Shown here: positions 1 to 8,246 of the stretch, piece by piece
How the letters are laid out: each line of letters starts with the position of its first letter
Position numbering within the stretch: the stretch's first letter is position 1
The notes under the pieces: model-generated
Databases searched by the model: none
Told to the model about the DNA's origin: nothing
What the model saw: the letters and a program-made list of their open reading frames with translations, nothing else
Source: Negativicutes bacterium
GTDB lineage: Bacteria; Bacillota_C; Negativicutes; Sporomusales_B; JARLHX01
Length of the DNA: 64,000 bases
NCBI GenBank assembly: GCA_031292035.1
Contig: JARLHX010000087.1
Span: 54,617-118,616 of the forward strand
Direction: 5' to 3'
Position numbers and translations under genes: made by a program

Positions 1-215
1 TCAAGAAGACAGAGAAGCGGGAAATGTTTTTGGCAGATGTCGAAGAAAGATTGAAGATGATCTTAGGCACTCAGGTTAGAATTAAACCAGGAAAATTGAA
101 AAGTAAAATAGAAATCGATTTTTACTCTGAGGATGATTTGGAGAGAATCATTGAAGTGCTTTCAGAGCAGACTCAGGTTGCTGCCACGCGGTCTCGTGGA
201 CAGTTGATGGTATAA
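1..215 (+). CDS. parB: Chromosome-partitioning protein ParB, C-terminal end (5' truncated by window)
   Basis: Open frame runs in from the window edge (reading from base 3) to a TAA at 213-215. The last ~70 residues contain the ParB dimerisation-domain pattern: an EERLK..LGT segment, then basic Lys/Gly residues, then KIEIDFYSEDDLERI. In this family this domain holds the ParB dimer together, while the DNA-binding HTH lies upstream, outside the window. ParB binds parS, spreads along DNA and loads SMC for origin segregation. A parS-like palindrome starts three bases after the stop codon, which supports the call. The start codon cannot be seen. Confidence 0.9.
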   Translation, partial: KKTEKREMFLADVEERLKMILGTQVRIKPGKLKSKIEIDFYSEDDLERIIEVLSEQTQVAATRSRGQLMV

Positions 216-217
216 GA

Positions 218-233
218 TGTTTCATGTGAAACA
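218..233. promoter_or_regulatory. parS centromere-like site
   Basis: The 16-mer TGTTTCATGTGAAACA differs at one base from the classical parS palindrome TGTTTCACGTGAAACA. It sits just after the parB stop codon. Known role: ParB nucleation site, usually clustered near oriC. The single C-to-T change at the centre leaves both TGTTTCA and TGAAACA arms intact, so binding is likely but inferred. Confidence 0.88.
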
Positions 234-257
234 TTTGTTGAGGTAGGTGGCGCGAGT

Positions 258-1655
258 ATGCGGCAAGACAAAGATTTGTTGGGCGTCCGCGACATCCCGG
301 ACGAAGCCTACTATGGAGTGCATACACTGCGGGCACAGGAGAACTTTCCGCTGTCCGGATACCGTGTGCATGCGCGTTTGATTGCTGCAATTGCTCTTGT
401 AAAAAAAGCGGCGGCGATGGTCAATGGAGACCTGGGGTACTTGTCGGTCGAAATGGCGCAGGCAATAGCGCAGGCGGCTGATGAAGTTGCCGCCGGGAAG
501 TGGCAGGAGCAGTTTGTTGTGGATGCGCTGCAAGGCGGCGCAGGGACCTCCACTAATATGAATGTCAATGAAGTGTTAGCAGCACGCGCCAATGAACTGT
601 TAACAGGAGAGAAACAAGGGCCAGTGCATCCGCTGGATCATGTGAATCTCCACCAGTCTACTAATGATGTTTATCCCACGGCCCTGCGGATTGCGGCAGT
701 TTGGCTGCTGGGACCACTAAGCGAAGCTTGCGCTATGCTGCAAGCAACCTTGCAACAAAAAGAAGCAGAGTTTGCCGGCGTGCTAAAAGTAGGCCGCACC
801 GAGATGCAAGATGCCCTGCCCATCACCTTGGGGCAGGAGTTTAGTGCCTATGCACAGGCAATCGCCCGTGATCGATGGCGGATATATAAGGTGGAAGAAC
901 GACTCAGACAGACTAATTTGGGCGGAACCGCGGTTGGTACCGGTTTAAATGCCCCTAAGAAATATATCTTCGCAGTAAACGAGCGGTTGCGGCAGTATGC
1001 CAATATGGGCCTGGCTCGTGCCGAGAATATGATTGATGTAACCCAGAACACCGATGTGTTTGTCGAAGTATCGGGACTGTTAAAGGCTTTAGCGGTAAAT
1101 CTGGGGAAGATAGCCCATGATTTAAGACTGCTGTCTTCCGGCCCTATGGCCGGACTGGGAGAAATAGAACTGCCAGAGCGACAGGCTGGGTCATCAATTA
1201 TGCCTGGCAAGGTTAATCCGGTTATACCCGAGGCCGTCAACCAAGTTGCTTTTCATGTCATGGCATCGGATTTGGCGATTGCAATGGCCGCCCAATCCGG
1301 GCAGTTGGAACTAAATGCATTTATGCCGCTGATAGCCCATCATTTGCTTGGCAGTTTAGAACTTCTGACTAATAGTGTCGTGGTTTTTGATGAGTTTTGT
1401 ATTAAAGGGATAATCGCCCGGCAGGCCCGCTGCCGGGAACTGGTAGACAATAGTCTTGTCACGGTTACAGCCCTAGTACCGCATGTCGGCTATGATCAGG
1501 CAACGAAGGTAGCGCGACTCGCTCACGCCCAGGGAAAGACGGTGCGTGAGGCGGTTTTGGAGCTGGGACTGCTGACAGAGGGGCAAATGGCGGCCATTTT
1601 AGACCCGCAAGGGCTGACAAGGCCAGGGATAGCCGGGGAGAAACTGCTGAAGTAG
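258..1655 (+). CDS. aspA: Aspartate ammonia-lyase
   Basis: A 465-residue member of the fumarase/aspartase superfamily. It reversibly deaminates L-aspartate to fumarate and ammonia in the cytosol. The N-terminus carries the aspartase-type YYGVHTLRA..NFPLSG pattern, a TSTNMNVNEV stretch follows near residue 100, and the superfamily signature GSSIMPGKVNP lies around residue 315. The length matches aspartases. The YGVHTLRA and NMNVNEV motifs favour aspartase over class II fumarase, but the two are close relatives. It begins with ATG at 258, about 40 bases after parB, with parS between them. It could link ammonia/aspartate metabolism to fumarate respiration, which is common in anaerobes; that is inference. 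Confidence 0.88.
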   Translation: MRQDKDLLGVRDIPDEAYYGVHTLRAQENFPLSGYRVHARLIAAIALVKKAAAMVNGDLGYLSVEMAQAIAQAADEVAAGKWQEQFVVDALQGGAGTSTNMNVNEVLAARANELLTGEKQGPVHPLDHVNLHQSTNDVYPTALRIAAVWLLGPLSEACAMLQATLQQKEAEFAGVLKVGRTEMQDALPITLGQEFSAYAQAIARDRWRIYKVEERLRQTNLGGTAVGTGLNAPKKYIFAVNERLRQYANMGLARAENMIDVTQNTDVFVEVSGLLKALAVNLGKIAHDLRLLSSGPMAGLGEIELPERQAGSSIMPGKVNPVIPEAVNQVAFHVMASDLAIAMAAQSGQLELNAFMPLIAHHLLGSLELLTNSVVVFDEFCIKGIIARQARCRELVDNSLVTVTALVPHVGYDQATKVARLAHAQGKTVREAVLELGLLTEGQMAAILDPQGLTRPGIAGEKLLK

Positions 1656-1720
1656 TTGCTGAATCATGGAATAATATGGGGAGAAAACGGAATACTATCC
1701 GTGAACAAGGGGAGAGGAAA

Positions 1721-2965
1721 ATGCAAGATGCTCCAAAGGGAGTGCGGCTACATATTGCCATTTTTGGCCGGCGTAACGCCGGGAAGTCCAGTCTGATTAA
1801 TGCATTGACCAATCAGGATATTGCCTTGGTTTCGGATGTGCCGGGAACGACCACCGATCCGGTATATAAGGCGATGGAAATTTTGCCGCTGGGTCCGGTG
1901 ATGGTGATTGATACAGCCGGTATTGACGATGTTGGCGAACTTGGACTGCTCAGAGTCGAGCGGACGATGCAGGTTCTAAGCAAAACAGATCTGGCGATAC
2001 TGGTGATCGACCCTGAGGCAGGCATTACTGATTATGAACGTCAACTAGCTGAAGAGATAAAAAAACGCAAAACGCCAATAGTGTGTGTGGTAAATAAAAG
2101 CGATTTGCCGACTGGCGGCGACCTAATCGCAGGTTGGGCAGAAAGTCTGGGTGAGCCGCTATTGGCGTTAAGCGCCAAAACCGGGCACGGGATTGAGGAA
2201 CTCAAACGGCAGCTCATAAAAAATGCGCCAGACAATTGGGAAGGTCCGCCTGTTATTGGCGATCTGCTAAATCCGGGTGATATCGCCGTTTTGGTAGTTC
2301 CCATCGATCTGGCGGCGCCGAAAGGCCGGCTGATTTTGCCGCAGGTACAGACCATTCGTGATATTCTGGATCATGATGCCTATAGCGTGGTGGTAAAAGA
2401 ACGCGAACTACGAGAAGCGCTGGGAAATCTGCGCCATCCGCCCAAAATCGTCGTTACTGATTCGCAGGAGTTTTTGAAGGTGGCGGCCGACACGCCGGAC
2501 AATGTACAACTGACATCGTTTTCGATTCTGTTTGCCCGCTATAAAGGCGATTTAGACACGTTGGTCGCCGGGGCAAAGGCGATCGAGCGGTTGAAGCCAG
2601 GCGACAAGGTGCTGATTGCCGAAGGGTGCACCCATCACCGCCAGGCAGATGATATTGGGCATGTTAAAATACCGCGGTGGCTGCGGCAAAGTGTAGGCGG
2701 CGAACTTGATTTTTCCTGGGTATCTGGAGGGGATTTCCCCCGGAACTTGAGTGACTACCAATTGATTGTTCATTGCGGTTCATGTATGTTAACCCGGCGG
2801 GAGATGCTGTTCCGTCTGTCTTTGGCGAGAGAAAGCCGAGTGCCGATCGTAAATTATGGGGTCCTCATCGCTCAAGTGCATGGCATATTGCATCGCGCAC
2901 TCGGGCCGTTTCCGTCCGCGCGCCTCATTTTGGAAGAAGAGGAAACGGCGGGAGATGAGTCGTGA
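1721..2965 (+). CDS. hydF: [FeFe]-hydrogenase H-cluster maturation GTPase HydF
   Basis: 414 residues from the ATG at 1721, chosen because GGGGAGAGG lies just upstream; an in-frame start 45 bases earlier lacks such a site. The N-terminal third is an Era/TrmE-like GTPase domain with P-loop GRRNAGKS, a TTT switch element, DTAG and NKSD. The C-terminal part has the HydF-type cluster ligands: CTHH near residue 300 and HCGSC near residue 350. HydF is the scaffold on which HydE and HydG build the diiron subcluster before delivery to the hydrogenase. No hydE, hydG or hydrogenase gene is in the window. The stop overlaps the next gene by four bases (GTGA), which suggests translational coupling to the cysteine-desulfurase-like gene. 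Confidence 0.93.
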   Translation: MQDAPKGVRLHIAIFGRRNAGKSSLINALTNQDIALVSDVPGTTTDPVYKAMEILPLGPVMVIDTAGIDDVGELGLLRVERTMQVLSKTDLAILVIDPEAGITDYERQLAEEIKKRKTPIVCVVNKSDLPTGGDLIAGWAESLGEPLLALSAKTGHGIEELKRQLIKNAPDNWEGPPVIGDLLNPGDIAVLVVPIDLAAPKGRLILPQVQTIRDILDHDAYSVVVKERELREALGNLRHPPKIVVTDSQEFLKVAADTPDNVQLTSFSILFARYKGDLDTLVAGAKAIERLKPGDKVLIAEGCTHHRQADDIGHVKIPRWLRQSVGGELDFSWVSGGDFPRNLSDYQLIVHCGSCMLTRREMLFRLSLARESRVPIVNYGVLIAQVHGILHRALGPFPSARLILEEEETAGDES

Positions 2966-4110
2966 TCTACCTCGATAACGCGGCCACCAGTTGGCCCAAA
3001 CCGGAAGCAGTCTATCAAGCGGTGACCGACAGTCTGCGCCACAGCGGAGGAAGCCCGGGACGAAGCGAGCACAGATTGGCCCGTGCTGCGGAAGAAATTT
3101 TATTCCAGGCCCGCGAGGAAATAGCCGGATTACTTGCGGTAACTACCCCGGCGTCGATAATCTTTACATATAATGCAACCGACGCGTTGAATATAAGTCT
3201 TTTCGGTTTGCTGAACCCTGGCGACAGGGTTGTTACAACCACGATGGAGCACAACGCAGTGGTTCGTCCACTAAAAGAGTTGGAAAAAAGAGGCGTAAGA
3301 CTAGACGTAATAGAGTGTGATCCCGCAGGACGACTGCCTCTCGACAAAATGAAGAATGTGTTGACAGGGGCAAGGGCCGTGGTCGTAGGACATGGTTCCA
3401 ATGTAGCCGGGACACTAGCGCCACTTGCTGAGATCGGCAAGCTTGCGGTTGATGCAGGAGCAGTATTTATCGTCGATGCGGCACAAACGTGTGGCGTAGA
3501 GGAAATCGACATAGGGGCCATGAGGATAGATATCCTTGCTTTCAGTGGCCATAAAGGGCTGCTGGGGACGCAGGGAACGGGGGGCCTGTATGTGCGCGAA
3601 GACTTGAAGCTTGAGCCCCTTCGTTACGGCGGCACAGGCAGCTTGTCAGAGGCAGACGGAGCGCCCGACTTTTATCCTGAACGTCTCGAATGCGGTACAC
3701 CGAATACCCCGGGGATTGCAGGTCTGCTGGCAGGTGTAAGATTTATCCGGGCAACCGGATTGGAGCGTATTCGCCAGGCTGAAAACACTCTAGTCACAGA
3801 ACTGATGGCTGGACTGGCGGAAATTCCAAAGGTCATCGTCTATGGACCAGCAGCGACTGAAAGACGCACAGCCGTAGTTTCATTTACTGTGGATGGAGTG
3901 GATAGCGGCGAAGTAGCGTGGCGTTTGGACCGGGAATTTGACATTGCCTGCCGTGCCGGACTGCACTGCGCACCTTGGGCGCACCGGACCATCGGGACCC
4001 TCAAGACCGGGACCGTCCGGTTCAGCCCTGGTTATTTCAATACAGCCGGGGAAATCGGGGAGGCGGTGCGGGCGGTACGGGCGATTGCTGCCGGAGGAGG
4101 AAAAGCATGA
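2962..4110 (+). CDS. Cysteine desulfurase-like class V aminotransferase
   Basis: 382 residues, PLP-dependent fold type I. It opens with the NifS/SufS-type IYLDNAATSWPKP, and carries H-N (MEHNAVVRP), the DAAQ pocket motif and the PLP lysine in SGHKGLLGTQG near residue 197. A Cys in CRAGLHCAP near residue 335 matches the usual position of the catalytic cysteine. It resembles the cysteine desulfurase subfamily that often sits with selD/yedF in Clostridia. Here it is coupled to hydF by overlap and could supply sulfur for cluster assembly, or act as a selenocysteine lyase-like enzyme for the Sec system further down. The GTG start at 2962 follows GGGAGATGAG inside hydF. Substrate choice cannot be read from the sequence. 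Confidence 0.85.
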   Translation: MIYLDNAATSWPKPEAVYQAVTDSLRHSGGSPGRSEHRLARAAEEILFQAREEIAGLLAVTTPASIIFTYNATDALNISLFGLLNPGDRVVTTTMEHNAVVRPLKELEKRGVRLDVIECDPAGRLPLDKMKNVLTGARAVVVGHGSNVAGTLAPLAEIGKLAVDAGAVFIVDAAQTCGVEEIDIGAMRIDILAFSGHKGLLGTQGTGGLYVREDLKLEPLRYGGTGSLSEADGAPDFYPERLECGTPNTPGIAGLLAGVRFIRATGLERIRQAENTLVTELMAGLAEIPKVIVYGPAATERRTAVVSFTVDGVDSGEVAWRLDREFDIACRAGLHCAPWAHRTIGTLKTGTVRFSPGYFNTAGEIGEAVRAVRAIAAGGGKA

Positions 4111-4787
4111 AAGGTACGCTGGTCAACGCGGCGGCGGTAGTCGTCGGCTCAGGGATAGGCCTACTTGTGAAAAAAGGCCTGCCGCAGAAGTGCCAGCAAA
4201 CCATCCAGCAAGGATTGGGGTTAGCGGTGGTGCTGATCGGCTTGCAAATGGCCTTTAAAACGCAAAACATTATGATCGTGATCTTCAGTCTGACGTTGGG
4301 GGGACTGGTAGGCGAGGCGCTGAACATTGACGGCGGCTTGCAACGCATCGGGGAATGGGTTTCCAGTCGCTGCGGCGACGCCAACAGCAACGTTGGACAA
4401 GGATTTATCAGCGCGAGCCTGGTTTTTTGTGTCGGCGCCATGGCGATAGTGGGAGCGATTCAAGAAGGGTTAACCGGAGATGCGACGACATTATTCGCAA
4501 AGGCGATGTTAGACGGAGTGACGTCATTGCTGTTTGCGGCAACAATGGGTGTCGGTGTGGCGCTATCGGCGCTGACCATCCTTGTCTATCAAGGCAGCAT
4601 TACTCTGTTGGCCGGGTGGTTTGGAGGGTTGCTCAATGACGCGCTTGTCAAAGAAATTACGGCTGTCGGTGGAATCCTGATTCTTGGAATTGCCTGTACA
4701 ATGCTGGAGATAAAGAAAATAAATGTAGCAAATTTACTGCCAGCCATACCGGTAGCTGCAATTATTGCCCGGTTATGGGGGGCTTGA
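4107..4787 (+). CDS. DUF554 family membrane protein
   Basis: 226 residues, strongly hydrophobic, with about six or seven predicted membrane segments. It begins with the DUF554 (YdfK-like) pattern KGTLVNAAAVVVGSGIGLL, followed by a repeated-looking second half with GFISASLVFCVGAMAIVGAIQ. The ATG start overlaps the stop of the preceding gene (ATGA) after GGAGGAGG, so the two are translationally coupled. The family is a putative transporter or channel of unknown substrate. I see nothing in the neighbours that fixes its role. Confidence 0.82.
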   Translation: MKGTLVNAAAVVVGSGIGLLVKKGLPQKCQQTIQQGLGLAVVLIGLQMAFKTQNIMIVIFSLTLGGLVGEALNIDGGLQRIGEWVSSRCGDANSNVGQGFISASLVFCVGAMAIVGAIQEGLTGDATTLFAKAMLDGVTSLLFAATMGVGVALSALTILVYQGSITLLAGWFGGLLNDALVKEITAVGGILILGIACTMLEIKKINVANLLPAIPVAAIIARLWGA

Positions 4788-4809
4788 TGATGAGGAGAGA
4801 AGGAACGAA

Positions 4810-5325
4810 ATGACAGAAATGACGCAGTATACAGCTCTCATAACCGACAACTTACCGGCTATAATATTATCAATGACGGTGCTGATATTTATTGCCCTTA
4901 TTATTTTTATCTCGATCAATATGAAACTATCGAAACTGAATAGACGGTACGAAAAAATGATGCAGGGCGTTCAAGGGGACAATCTGGAACAAATGTTGAT
5001 GGGGCATATCGGCGAGGTCAAACAGGCGATGAACAGGGTTGACAGTCTTGCCAAAGACTGTGAGCGTCTTGACCGTGTGCTGCGCACCTGTGTGCAGAAG
5101 GTGGGAATCGTCCGATTCAATGCATTTGAAGATACTGGAAGTGATTTGAGCTTTGCCATTGCGTTGTTGAATGCCGAGAATAACGGAGTGGTAATTTCCA
5201 GCCTATTCGGACGTAATGACTCAAGAACTTATGGCAAGCCGGTGGTTAATGGTCAGTCCAGTTACTTTCTAACCGCGGAAGAAAAACAAGCCCTACAGCA
5301 AGCAAAGGAAAATAATCCTAAATAA
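4810..5325 (+). CDS. DUF4446 family membrane-anchored protein
   Basis: 171 residues from ATG 4810, chosen over an in-frame start 45 bases upstream because GAGGAGAGAAGG precedes it. There is one transmembrane helix (about residues 15-37), then a charged helical stretch predicted as coiled coil, then a conserved soluble domain with VGIVRFNAFEDTGSDLSFAIALL and a GR..SRTY segment, typical of DUF4446. This family is commonly found beside parB in Clostridia. Function is unknown. The position in the parB neighbourhood hints at a cell-cycle or envelope role, by inference only. Confidence 0.8.
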   Translation: MTEMTQYTALITDNLPAIILSMTVLIFIALIIFISINMKLSKLNRRYEKMMQGVQGDNLEQMLMGHIGEVKQAMNRVDSLAKDCERLDRVLRTCVQKVGIVRFNAFEDTGSDLSFAIALLNAENNGVVISSLFGRNDSRTYGKPVVNGQSSYFLTAEEKQALQQAKENNPK

Positions 5326-5409
5326 TTAGCAGGATTTTCAAGTATAAGAAGCGAATATATATATACCTTTAACGCTTTTGTATAATTTGTCGAAAGGATG
5401 GTGATAGGA

Positions 5410-6396
5410 TTGCAATTTACGGATCCCAGACGCGGTCTTGTTGAGATCGGGAACGCGCTAAAACAATATTGGCGTGCGTGGCGGGCAATGCCCCCGGATC
5501 GTCGCGAATACACGCTGATGTTTGTCCCCCATCACGGCAAGAACGTTTTCAGATTACGTATTCCGATTCGATTACTCAAAATTTCTGCTGCCGTTCTCTG
5601 CACGATACTTGTGATTACACTTGGTACGTTCATGAATTATCGCCACGCGGTCAACGTTGCTTCGTTGGACAAGGTTGAGCTTGAAAAGCTGCGGCAGGTA
5701 AATGCAACGCAGAACAATCAGATTGAGCAACTGGCTAAGGCGACTGCAGGGCTACAAGAGGACATGAACCGTCTAAACAAGCTTGACTCTGAGCTGCGTC
5801 GGCTTGTCAACAATGAAGATTTAACGGCTACCTCACGGTCCGGCGTTGCTCGGCCAACATCCGCATTTAATGGACAAGGTGGGCCAGATGTAAAACCGCA
5901 GGTTGCCGAACTGATTAATTTAGTGCAGGAAATGCAAACCAACGCCCAAACTAGAGAGCAAAGTTTGACGGCAATGAAAGATGTTCTGACAGAACGCAAT
6001 TCCAGACTTTCAGCGACCCCTTCCATATGGCCCGCAGGGGGCGAGGTAACCTCCCGCTTTGGATGGCGCAGTGCAGCGTGGGGTTGGGGAAGTGAATGGC
6101 ACCCAGGACTTGATATCGCAAACGATTACGGTACACCGATAGTGGCCACTGCAGACGGCGAAGTAGTCTTCAGCGGATGGTATGGTGGTTACGGTAAGAT
6201 GATACAAATCAGTCACGGCTATGGCGTGGTGACCGTCTATGGTCATAATTCGCAGCTTTTGGTAAACGTCGGCGATAAAGTAAAAAAGGGTGAGACCATT
6301 TCCTATATGGGCAGCACCGGCTATAGTACCGGAAACCATGTCCATTACGAAATACGGGTAAACGGGACTGCGGTCAATCCAGTGAATTTTTTATAG
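5410..6396 (+). CDS. M23 family metallopeptidase (membrane-anchored, coiled coil)
   Basis: About 328 residues. A short basic N-terminus is followed by a single membrane helix (roughly residues 55-75), a periplasmic coiled coil rich in Leu/Gln/Asn (about 85-140), a linker, and a C-terminal LytM/M23 domain. The zinc motifs HPGLD and HVHYE are intact, so it should be an active peptidoglycan endopeptidase. The preferred start is TTG 5410, because AAAGGATGGTGA lies at the right distance. ATG 5398 in the same frame lacks room for a binding site. The domain order resembles divisome or sporulation M23 proteins. It is followed directly by bactofilin, a pairing seen where peptidase and cytoskeletal polymer work together on cell shape. 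Confidence 0.87.
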   Translation: MQFTDPRRGLVEIGNALKQYWRAWRAMPPDRREYTLMFVPHHGKNVFRLRIPIRLLKISAAVLCTILVITLGTFMNYRHAVNVASLDKVELEKLRQVNATQNNQIEQLAKATAGLQEDMNRLNKLDSELRRLVNNEDLTATSRSGVARPTSAFNGQGGPDVKPQVAELINLVQEMQTNAQTREQSLTAMKDVLTERNSRLSATPSIWPAGGEVTSRFGWRSAAWGWGSEWHPGLDIANDYGTPIVATADGEVVFSGWYGGYGKMIQISHGYGVVTVYGHNSQLLVNVGDKVKKGETISYMGSTGYSTGNHVHYEIRVNGTAVNPVNFL

Positions 6397-6414
6397 TCTA
6401 AGGGAGAGAGATTG

Positions 6415-6846
6415 ATGTTTGGTAATAAACGTGCTCCGATACTCCCAGGGTTCTCTGACCAGATCGAAACAATTATCGGCAAGGACACCCAGATTAAAGG
6501 CACGATCAGCGCCGGTGGGACGGTCAGGATAGACGGTCAGGTGGATGGAGAGATCTCCACTAAGGGAGATATTATCGTAGGAGAGACTGGCGTCATTAAG
6601 GCTCAAATCCAGGCGCGCAGCGCTACCATTGCAGGATCGGTGCACGGCAACGCCGATGTCATGGACAAGCTGGAACTGACATCTACCGCAAAATTGTATG
6701 GCGATATCAAAACAGGAATACTGATTATCGGCGAAGGAGCCGTATTTAAGGGCGCCTGTGAAATGCGCCATGGCAAAGAGCCTGGTAGCAAAAGCAATGA
6801 CGGGAATCACCCGCATGAAATGAAAGTCAACCCAGCAAAAAGTTGA
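6415..6846 (+). CDS. Bactofilin (polymer-forming cytoskeletal protein)
   Basis: 143 residues made of a right-handed beta-helix core: repeated short strands with Gly turns, as in TQIKGTISAGGTVRIDGQVDG and IIVGETGVIKAQIQARSATIAGSVHG. The C-terminal tail is polar and disordered. Bactofilins polymerise without nucleotide and scaffold cell-wall enzymes at the membrane. The start is ATG 6415, five bases after GGGAGAGAG; a TTG directly before it is less likely. It is 18 bases from the M23 gene, so the two are almost certainly co-transcribed. A terminator follows at 6857. Confidence 0.9.
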   Translation: MFGNKRAPILPGFSDQIETIIGKDTQIKGTISAGGTVRIDGQVDGEISTKGDIIVGETGVIKAQIQARSATIAGSVHGNADVMDKLELTSTAKLYGDIKTGILIIGEGAVFKGACEMRHGKEPGSKSNDGNHPHEMKVNPAKS

Positions 6847-6856
6847 CACACATGAT

Positions 6857-6901
6857 AAAAACACCTCCGCGAATACTACGGTAAAAGCGGGAGGTGTTTT
6901 T
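6857..6901 (+). terminator. Terminator hairpin whose 3' arm is also an RBS
   Basis: A 12-bp perfect stem pairs 6857-6868 with 6890-6901 and runs into a T-tract. The 3' arm holds GGGAGGTG, the only ribosome binding site for the gene starting at 6904. Folded RNA would both end the bactofilin transcript and hide the binding site. Confidence 0.8.
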
Positions 6902-6903
6902 TT

Positions 6904-7140
6904 ATGCGACTGATTACGGTAGAGACAGGACTGTCGGAGATAAAAGACTTCTTGAACGAACGCGGCTATGATGTGACTGATCTGGAAAAATGCGCTCGCT
7001 CGGTAGAAGCAGTCGTATATAGCGGGCAGGCCCTCCCCGCCTTGGGCCGGTATCCTTGCGCAACCAATACTGTTTTGGTGAATGCGACCGGGTTGACACC
7101 GCAGGAAGTGGCAGAGCAGCTAGAAAATAGATTGGGATGA
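6904..7140 (+). CDS. UPF0180/YkuS-like small protein, copy 1
   Basis: 78 residues. The pattern is a short predicted helix, GYDVTDLE, then a strand ending VVYSGQ, then a Pro/Thr loop and TGLTPQEVAEQLENRLG at the end, as in the YkuS/UPF0180 family of small Firmicute proteins of unknown function. It has a close relative 60 bases downstream. Its ribosome binding site lies in the 3' arm of the upstream terminator, so any separate expression needs the hairpin open. Function unknown. Confidence 0.72.
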   Translation: MRLITVETGLSEIKDFLNERGYDVTDLEKCARSVEAVVYSGQALPALGRYPCATNTVLVNATGLTPQEVAEQLENRLG

Positions 7141-7201
7141 AGACAGACAACGGTATAAAGTGTCTCATAAAAGGAAAACTATCAGCGGAGGTGGGCTGAA
7201 T

Positions 7202-7441
7202 ATGATACAGGGAATTGTTGCTGTTGAACCCAATTTAACAAATGTGATGGAACTTCTCGAGACTGAAGGTTATGACGTGGTATCATTAGACCCCAAAAGC
7301 CTGGATGCGGTGGACGCCATCATTGTCAGTGGCGGCGACATTAATTTGATGAATATGCAGGACACATTTACTGAGGTGCCGGTTATAAGCGCCACAGGCA
7401 AAACGCCAGAAGAGATATTGGCCGAATTGGACCGATTGTAA
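7202..7441 (+). CDS. UPF0180/YkuS-like small protein, copy 2
   Basis: 79 residues from ATG 7202, with GGAGGTG about nine bases upstream. It shares the YkuS-like order with copy 1: EGYDVVSLDP, DAIIVSGGD and a C-terminal ATGKTPEEILAELDRL. Overall identity to copy 1 is low, so the duplication is old. The SGGD loop replaces SGQ in copy 1. No role can be assigned from the sequence. A terminator follows at 7491. Confidence 0.75.
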   Translation: MIQGIVAVEPNLTNVMELLETEGYDVVSLDPKSLDAVDAIIVSGGDINLMNMQDTFTEVPVISATGKTPEEILAELDRL

Positions 7442-7490
7442 GCGAAATGTAGTAAATTCTGTGGACAATGATAAGAAATATGGCAAAGTT

Positions 7491-7530
7491 AAAGATCTCC
7501 AGACACGAAAGGGTGTTGCTGGAGATCTTT
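7491..7530. terminator. Bidirectional terminator
   Basis: AAAGATCTCCAG (7491-7502) pairs perfectly with CTGGAGATCTTT (7519-7530), flanked by A and T runs. It separates the YkuS pair from the convergent yyaC gene. Confidence 0.9.
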
Positions 7531-7543
7531 TTTGCTGGCTCGA

Positions 7544-8116
7544 TTAATTCAAATCGCCGAGACTATAAGCGAGGCCAGAAGCAATGGCATCCGCCATTTT
7601 CACCACTAAACTCAAGCGGGTGCTTTGTAGTACAAGGTGCTCCATAAAACCGGCGACATTAACAATGCCAGTAATATAGGCGTCACCGACATGAGGTAAA
7701 TCCTTGTTTACGCCGGCACCAGGCTTAAGTGGGCCGTGGCCCAAAGAAACGTAACCAACATTTTCAAGACGGCCCAGGCAGGCGTCGACAGCGATGATAA
7801 ATGGGTGACGGAAGGATTGCTGGATGCTATTCAAAGTATCAGTCAGGTTTGTTGCATGTACAGGATTTTCCAAGGTTCCAAAGATATGGGGATGAAACCG
7901 CAGTGACTGAAGTTTGCTTCCCGTCAGCGGCCCCAAGGCATCACCAGTCGATCGGTCTGTTCCGATGCATAAGACGATGATATCCTTGCCGCATACGCCG
8001 GAGGCTCGGATTATGGACAAAAGCGCGTCAGCGATCGCGGCGGAGGATTCAGGCTGATGAATATTGAATTTGTGTTCTAGTGCCACTGATGTATTATTTC
8101 GAAGAGAGTTCAGCAT
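7544..8116 (-). CDS. yyaC: Spore protease-like protein YyaC
   Basis: 190 residues on the minus strand. It contains the YyaC-type CIGTDRSTGDALGPLTG motif, IFGTLENPVHATNL, and AVDACLGR followed by a Gly-rich GPLKPGAG loop. The family is related to the GPR spore protease fold and is restricted to spore formers; its peptidase activity is suggested but not proven. In Bacillus subtilis yyaC lies in the same parB-to-ychF region, so the neighbourhood is conserved. This is the clearest marker of sporulation in the window. It is divergent from selA. Confidence 0.85.
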   Translation of the reverse strand: MLNSLRNNTSVALEHKFNIHQPESSAAIADALLSIIRASGVCGKDIIVLCIGTDRSTGDALGPLTGSKLQSLRFHPHIFGTLENPVHATNLTDTLNSIQQSFRHPFIIAVDACLGRLENVGYVSLGHGPLKPGAGVNKDLPHVGDAYITGIVNVAGFMEHLVLQSTRLSLVVKMADAIASGLAYSLGDLN

Positions 8117-8246
8117 GACAACTCCTGTTGCTCAGATTAATAACAGTATGTCGTTTTAAAAGGATTGTTATTCGTAGAACAGGAAAACACAGGAATAATT
8201 GGAATACTATAAAGAGAAAGTGCCTCAGGCAAAAAGGGGATGTCCA

